Source: Roseburia hominis
Lineage (GTDB): Bacteria; Bacillota; Clostridia; Lachnospirales; Lachnospiraceae
Direction: 5' to 3'
Length of the DNA: 64,000 bases
NCBI GenBank assembly: GCA_040702975.1
Contig: CP159990.1
Location: 186,001-250,000 of the forward strand
Shown one piece after another: positions 59,962 to 64,000 of this stretch. The position numbers were made by a program, and so were the translations under genes. The notes below the pieces were generated by a model, which saw only the letters and a list, made by a program, of their open reading frames with translations, did no database searches and was not told where the DNA came from. Numbering within the stretch: position 1 is the first letter of the stretch; every line of letters begins with the position of its first letter.

Positions 59962-60417
59962 CTAAATATAAATACCATTTGTACAAGAAGTACTTACATC
60001 AGAATTCGCATAATGTGTACAACGAACCCTATAATAATACCCTGTGGCTACTGTCTTTACCTTACTTGTACTTACATAAGCTGAGTTATAATTAGTAGCT
60101 GACCAAGAACTTCCATAAGTATACCATCTTCCATTTTCTAAGCGCTCAACTTGAACCACAACTGTTATCTTACTTACAATTTTCTGGCCAACTGTATCAC
60201 CACCTGCCCCAATTTTTCCTGTACCTTGCTTATTAATAATGGATGTTCCACTCTTCAAATAAATGCCTCTACTAACAGCTCCTACTGTCACTTCAGATGA
60301 ATCATCATTAGTTAAATATGACCCGTCAATACATTCCTCATTTTCTACCGCCATCGCTTTATTGCCCATACCTAAACAAAGCATAAAACATAAAATTACA
60401 GAAATCAACTTTTTCAT
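59962..60417 (-). CDS. DUF6147-like secreted protein
   Basis: A 151-residue secreted protein. Signal peptide in residues 1-23 (KKLISVILCFMLCLGMGNKAMA, likely cut after AMA), then a small beta-rich domain (ISKITVVVQVERLENGRWYTYGSSW; VSTSKVKTVATGYYYRVRCTHYA) typical of DUF6147 proteins in Lachnospiraceae. Two cysteines near the C-terminus (RCTHY...SCTNG) could form a disulphide. Start ATG follows GGGAGGAGAAACAA. Downstream lie the two large hairpins. Function unknown. Confidence 0.75.
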   Translation of the reverse strand: MKKLISVILCFMLCLGMGNKAMAVENEECIDGSYLTNDDSSEVTVGAVSRGIYLKSGTSIINKQGTGKIGAGGDTVGQKIVSKITVVVQVERLENGRWYTYGSSWSATNYNSAYVSTSKVKTVATGYYYRVRCTHYANSDVSTSCTNGIYI

Positions 60418-60474
60418 TTGTTTCTCCTCCCTATACTATAATAACAATTAAACCCGAAAAAACTAACGCGCTTT

Positions 60475-61428
60475 TTAAAAAAAATTTAAATTTTCTATAA
60501 TTTTTAAAAACTCTGTTTCGTTGATGGGTGCGTTCAATATATAATATACATTCTTATATTTAAATTCAGCTACCATTTGATACGTTTGATTTTCAAGAAG
60601 TAGGTATCTTTTTATCTTAATAGGCACATTTAATACTTTTAACTCTTTTTCTTCAACTAACGTATCTTCAACATCATATCCTGCCGATTGTTCCAAATAA
60701 TTCAACATAATCTTATATTCAATTATACTGTCTTGACTTTGATACAATAAACATACTCGTTTCAATGTCATATCTAAATCACTATTTAAAAAAGTAGTCT
60801 TATCCGGCAAATACTGCATTCTAACCACATCAACCCCAAATGCCTCTTCTATCGCATCATAAGCTCCACTCTCTTCATCTTCTCCAACTAAATTATTCTC
60901 CCCTTCTCTAGCCGAATCTATCTGAACAATCTCTCTACTTCCAACATTTAACTTCCCAACCTTCGTATACATCGGCGTCTCACCAAAACTAGTTACCCCC
61001 ATTGCCATAACCATCACCGCAACAATCGCCACCATAACATAAGCCATACGCCGTTTCTTCCTGAAAAACACAACCCGTTTTCCAGTTGTATCCTCAGCTT
61101 CCGTCGCATCGTCCATTTTACCGTCATGATCCGCACTTTCACCCACCTCGCTGACCACTTCATCCTTATCCATCTCTTCCAACTCCCGAAGGACCTGCAT
61201 ATCTTTCCCAAGCCGCAACGCTTCCCTGTCTTTTTCCGACAACTTGGCGTACACTTCTTTTTCTTCCTCAATTTTTCGCATCCGTTCCATCATGCGGGCA
61301 TCAAGATCATCGGGAAGCTCAATATGTTTCAGAGATTCATCTGCTTCCAACTCAGCCAATATCTGATCTGCTTCTTTTTTCAATTCCTCTTCTAAGAGCT
61401 TTTCTAAATTATCCTGTCTGTCTTTCAT
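60475..61428 (-). CDS. DUF4367-like membrane protein, possible anti-sigma partner
   Basis: A 317-residue protein: charged, coiled-coil-prone cytoplasmic N-terminus (1-130, rich in E and K, with KLSEKDREALRLG), one transmembrane helix (about 132-152), and an extracytoplasmic domain ending FLKIIENLNFF, the DUF4367 pattern. Proteins like this lie downstream of sigma factors and may restrain them. The sigma gene here is 1.3 kb away on the same strand, with the convergent murG in between. SD-like GAGGAAGCAAT precedes the ATG. Confidence 0.7.
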   Translation of the reverse strand: MKDRQDNLEKLLEEELKKEADQILAELEADESLKHIELPDDLDARMMERMRKIEEEKEVYAKLSEKDREALRLGKDMQVLRELEEMDKDEVVSEVGESADHDGKMDDATEAEDTTGKRVVFFRKKRRMAYVMVAIVAVMVMAMGVTSFGETPMYTKVGKLNVGSREIVQIDSAREGENNLVGEDEESGAYDAIEEAFGVDVVRMQYLPDKTTFLNSDLDMTLKRVCLLYQSQDSIIEYKIMLNYLEQSAGYDVEDTLVEEKELKVLNVPIKIKRYLLLENQTYQMVAEFKYKNVYYILNAPINETEFLKIIENLNFF

Positions 61429-61465
61429 ATTGCTTCCTCATTCTTTTATTTATTTTCCCTTTTTC

Positions 61466-61494
61466 TTGACCTTTTTGCGCTATCTGTTTAATAT
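61466..61494 (+). promoter_or_regulatory. murG promoter
   Basis: TTGACC (61466-61471), 17-bp spacer, TAATAT (61489-61494), 29 bp before the murG ATG. Confidence 0.78.
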
Positions 61495-61523
61495 ATTTAT
61501 AGAGAAAACGGGAGGTTAAAATC

Positions 61524-62591
61524 ATGAAACGTATTATCTTAACCGGCGGAGGTACTGCCGGACATGTTACACCGAATATTGCTCTTCTGCCCCGTTTAAA
61601 GGAGCTTCAGTACGATATTCATTATATTGGATCATATAACGGCATGGAGAAAAACCTGATTGAGAAGCAGGGGCTTCCCTATCACGGAATCTCTTCCGGT
61701 AAATTACGCCGTTACTTTAGTCTTCAGAATTTTACGGATCCTTTCCGGGTTCTGAAAGGATTTTCAGAAGCTAACAAATTAATCAAAAAACTGAAACCCG
61801 ATGTGATTTTTTCAAAAGGTGGTTTCGTCAGCGTGCCTGTTGTCATTGCTGGGAAACGCAACCATGTGCCGGTCATCATTCACGAATCTGATATGACGCC
61901 GGGACTTGCCAACAAGATTTCCATACCATCTGCGGTCAAGGTCTGCTGCAATTTTCCGGAGACCTTAGAAGTCCTTCCCAAAGATAAGGCTGTACTTACA
62001 GGCTCTCCCATTCGCCAGGAATTGATGACGGGGAATAAAGAAGCAGCCCGTGCTTTCTGTGGTTTTAAAACTGACAAACCTGTCATCCTGATTATAGGCG
62101 GAAGTTTAGGAGCCGCCGCCGTCAATGACGCAGTCCGTGCCATCCTTCCTGAGCTTTTAAAGGATTTCCAGATTATCCACCTCTGTGGCAAGGGAAAACT
62201 GGATTCTTCCCTCACAAATCTGGAAGGCTACGCACAATTTGAATATATACAGGATGAACTCAAGGATCTGTTCGCCCTCACCGATATCGTAATCTCCCGT
62301 GCCGGAGCAAACGCAATCTGCGAGCTGCTTGCCCTTCGTAAGCCCAACCTCCTGATTCCGCTTTCCGCCAAATCTAGTCGTGGTGACCAGATTCTGAATG
62401 CCCGCTCCTTCGAACGCCAGGGCTTCAGCATGGTGATGGAGGAAGAGGAAATCACGAATGAAAAACTGGCAGCTGCTATCCATCAGCTTTATGCATCAAG
62501 AGAAGACTTTATCAAAGCCATGAATCAGTCATCACAGCAAAATCCGATTGAGACTATTATAACACTGATTCAAAATGCATCGCGACATTAG
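61524..62591 (+). CDS. murG: MurG: UDP-GlcNAc-MurNAc-pentapeptide-PP-undecaprenol GlcNAc transferase
   Basis: A 355-residue GT28 glycosyltransferase, last intracellular step of lipid II synthesis. N-terminal IILTGGGTAGHVTPNIALLPRL (phosphate loop), VIFSKGGFVSVPVVIAG, IGGSLGAAAVNDAVRAI, and the donor-binding ISRAGANAICELLALRKPNLLIPL. GGGAGG nine bases before the ATG. It stands alone, outside a dcw cell-division cluster, between two minus-strand genes. It may be a second MurG copy or the only one; that cannot be decided here. Confidence 0.93.
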   Translation: MKRIILTGGGTAGHVTPNIALLPRLKELQYDIHYIGSYNGMEKNLIEKQGLPYHGISSGKLRRYFSLQNFTDPFRVLKGFSEANKLIKKLKPDVIFSKGGFVSVPVVIAGKRNHVPVIIHESDMTPGLANKISIPSAVKVCCNFPETLEVLPKDKAVLTGSPIRQELMTGNKEAARAFCGFKTDKPVILIIGGSLGAAAVNDAVRAILPELLKDFQIIHLCGKGKLDSSLTNLEGYAQFEYIQDELKDLFALTDIVISRAGANAICELLALRKPNLLIPLSAKSSRGDQILNARSFERQGFSMVMEEEEITNEKLAAAIHQLYASREDFIKAMNQSSQQNPIETIITLIQNASRH

Positions 62592-62667
62592 GAACAGCAT
62601 CACACTTTTTTCGACATAATTCCAAAGTTCTTATGCGAATTTCGCAACGAGTATTGCAACAAATATC

Positions 62668-62694
62668 AAACAGGTGTCGTTTCGGCACCTGTTT
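62668..62694 (+). terminator. Terminator downstream of murG
   Basis: Twelve-bp stem AAACAGGTGTCG (62668-62679) and CGGCACCTGTTT (62683-62694) with one wobble and a TTT loop, then ATTTAT. May also act on the convergent sigma-factor gene. Confidence 0.75.
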
Positions 62695-62714
62695 ATTTAT
62701 GGAATCGCTGCGGA

Positions 62715-63269
62715 CTATTCTTTTTCATTATCAAAATCATCATGTTCTCTAATCCATTTTCTTGCTCTGTACAATACACTATTCAAAACCTCCGGGCTGA
62801 TTCCCATCTCATCTGCTACATCCTTTTGTTTCTTTCCCATAATGTAGACCATGGTGACAGCAGTGTACCAACGCTCATTCACTTCATACAATTTTCCAAG
62901 AATCGTGTCTGACTTAAACTTCGTCTCTTCTTCGTTGAACCTGCGCATATATACATCTTCTGCGCTTTCCTCTGAAACATTCAAATCCACAGTCAAATCG
63001 ATGTTTTCATCGAGAAGCTCCCAAGATGCTTTCTTCATCGCATTGATCGTTGCATTTCTTGCAGTAGTCATCAACCAACGAGTAATACGTTCTTTATCAA
63101 TAGTGTCGAAATGTCTATACAAAATCTCGAACACTTCATTCGTAATATCCTCTGCCAATGAATAGTTATTGTAAGAGTAATGCATGGAAACCCGAAACAC
63201 CTTTTCTTTTAACGCATGGTAAATGCGCAAGAATTCTTCATCTTTCTTGTTATGAGTATCCACTCTCAT
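62715..63269 (-). CDS. ECF-type RNA polymerase sigma factor
   Basis: A 184-residue sigma-70 family protein. Region 2 is SYNNYSLAEDITNEVFEILYRHFDTIDKERITRWLMTTARNATINAM and region 4 is QKDVADEMGISPEVLNSVLYRARKWI. Between them is a short linker with acidic residues. It would direct transcription of a small regulon, perhaps including the DUF4367 gene. GAGGGAT lies close to the ATG at 63269; a GTG two codons later has better spacing, so the first residues are uncertain. Confidence 0.87.
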   Translation of the reverse strand: MRVDTHNKKDEEFLRIYHALKEKVFRVSMHYSYNNYSLAEDITNEVFEILYRHFDTIDKERITRWLMTTARNATINAMKKASWELLDENIDLTVDLNVSEESAEDVYMRRFNEEETKFKSDTILGKLYEVNERWYTAVTMVYIMGKKQKDVADEMGISPEVLNSVLYRARKWIREHDDFDNEKE

Positions 63270-63322
63270 ATCCCTCAGCTTTACTCTTTCTCTTTTGTAA
63301 TTAATTCCATTTATACCTTTTG

Positions 63323-63410
63323 AAACGGCCGAATGGCCATACGGGGTGCCCTTGGGTATACCTTGTAAGACGGCCGAATGGCCATACGGGGTGCCCTTGG
63401 GGTATACTTT
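63323..63410. repeat. Two further copies of the palindrome-rich repeat
   Basis: A 43-bp unit at 63323-63365 and a similar one at about 63370-63410, same orientation as the copies at 53132-53221. They differ by A to G (GGGATG to GGGGTG) and by one T in CCCTTTGGG. Lies between the sigma-factor and HIT genes, upstream of the sigma gene. Confidence 0.88.
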
Positions 63411-63436
63411 AGCAAACGAGGTCCTTTCATTCCCTC

Positions 63437-63847
63437 TTAAGCATTCAGTTTTGCAAGGATCTCATCGCGATCTTCATCTGTGAGCTTGCCCATCTTCCAA
63501 CCAAACCCGCACTGATCTCCTTTATAACGCGGAATCAAATGCATATGGAAATGGAAAACCGTCTGGCCTGCAGCCTCTCCGTTATTCTGCACTACATTAT
63601 AGCCGTCGCATCCCAGAACCTCAGTCAGCCTTATCACCATCTTTTTCGCCAGTTTAAACGCCTTTGCTGCCGTCTCGTCATCAATCTCATACAAATTTGC
63701 ATAATGATTCTTAGGCAGGATCAGGGCATGTCCTTTTGTCGCCGGTCCCAAATCAAGAATTACACGAAAATCCTCGTCTTCGTATAACGTCGCAGAAGGG
63801 ATCTCTCCATTTGCAATTTTACAAAAAATACAGTTCTCATCTCTCAT
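63437..63847 (-). CDS. HIT-family (Hint-like) nucleotide hydrolase
   Basis: A 136-residue histidine triad protein. CIFCKIANGEIPSATLYEDEDF is the typical start and VFHFHMHLIPR is the catalytic HxHxH triad. Such proteins cleave nucleoside phosphoramidates such as AMP-lysine. The C-terminal extension (GFGWKMGKLTDEDRDEILAKLNA) is usual for the group. Start ATG after AAGGTAGTAGAAC. Single gene. Confidence 0.92.
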   Translation of the reverse strand: MRDENCIFCKIANGEIPSATLYEDEDFRVILDLGPATKGHALILPKNHYANLYEIDDETAAKAFKLAKKMVIRLTEVLGCDGYNVVQNNGEAAGQTVFHFHMHLIPRYKGDQCGFGWKMGKLTDEDRDEILAKLNA

Positions 63848-63957
63848 GTTCTACTACCTTCTTTCTGTTTTTCTGTTATTTTTACAAAATACTTTCTTTA
63901 CTATTCTTCTCATCAATGCTACACTATCCTCTGAAAACTTTGAAAGGCGGTGCTTTT

Positions 63958-64000
63958 ATGACATTTTCTTCTGACGATTACGCAAACCTCCAAAAAATTA
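63958..64000 (+). CDS. Start of a plus-strand gene, cut by right edge
   Basis: ATG at 63958 after AAAGGCGG, reading MTFSSDDYANLQKI without a stop to the window end. Only 14 codons are visible, so no function can be given. The SD and the change of strand support a real gene. Confidence 0.45.
   Translation, partial: MTFSSDDYANLQKI

Overview
The window looks like a chromosomal segment of a Gram-positive, spore-forming gut anaerobe, most likely a Lachnospiraceae member (Bacillota, Clostridia). The grounds are strong AGGAGG-type ribosome binding sites, TTGACA/TATAAT-like promoters with 17-bp spacers, a spore maturation protein A gene, RicT, a TSCPD protein, DUF6147- and DUF4367-type proteins, and a B. 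subtilis-like holB-ricT-trmN6-rsmI cluster. No tRNA, rRNA or CRISPR array was seen. Species cannot be named from the sequence alone.

Layout. 0-6.5 kb: a minus-strand capsule/exopolysaccharide operon (CpsB-type phosphatase, CpsC chain-length protein, CpsD BY-kinase, Ig-like membrane protein, LytR-CpsA-Psr ligase, small membrane protein, and a CapD-like nucleotide-sugar dehydratase cut by the left edge) with a clear promoter. 6.7-8.7 kb: a HigB/HigA-ImmA toxin-antitoxin pair and a self-regulated XRE repressor. 8.8-12.3 kb: spmA, an AI-2E-family exporter and the MsmX-type sugar ABC ATPase. 12.4-23.1 kb: a large fructoselysine (Amadori product) locus: FrlA permease, FrlB deglycase, FrlC epimerase, two FrlD-like kinases, an amidohydrolase, a YjbQ protein, a FucU-like mutarotase and four GntR/UTRA regulators that fall into two paralogous pairs. 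23.2-30.1 kb: a DUF1016 nuclease, then housekeeping rsmI, trmN6, ricT, holB, gmk-like and an Orn/Lys/Arg decarboxylase. 30.1-32.9 kb: an A+T-rich island with a translationally coupled three-gene cassette of unknown function and a zinc-ribbon protein. 33-37.6 kb: a Gld-like ABC transporter operon. 37.8-41.4 kb: ProXp-ala-type tRNA editing protein, a membrane protein with a disordered tail, mtnN and a TSCPD protein.

41.4-52.9 kb: a long minus-strand catabolic block. From promoter-proximal to distal it runs HAD phosphatase, MIF-like tautomerase, SDR dehydrogenase, FGGY kinase, unknown TIM-barrel protein, a branched-chain-amino-acid-type ABC importer (livKHMGF) and two metal-dependent alcohol dehydrogenases. 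A LysR regulator is divergent from it. The gene mix suggests polyol or sugar-derivative use rather than amino acid use, but the substrate is not evident.

53-64 kb: an accessory-rich end. It has a type I toxin-antitoxin locus (27-residue Hol_Tox-like peptide plus antisense RNA), cysK, an AAA-ATPase/PD-(D/E)XK protein, a complete 2.2-kb ISAs1-family element with a passenger gene, 17-bp inverted repeats and a 9-bp target duplication, two large related hairpins with a shared loop motif, a DUF6147 secreted protein, a DUF4367 membrane protein and an ECF-type sigma factor separated by a convergent murG, a HIT protein, and the start of another gene. A 43-44-bp palindrome-rich repeat occurs as tandem pairs at 53.1 and 63.3 kb. 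The best candidates for undescribed biology are the paired hairpins at 59.6-59.9 kb, the 30-32-kb cassette and the palindromic repeat.
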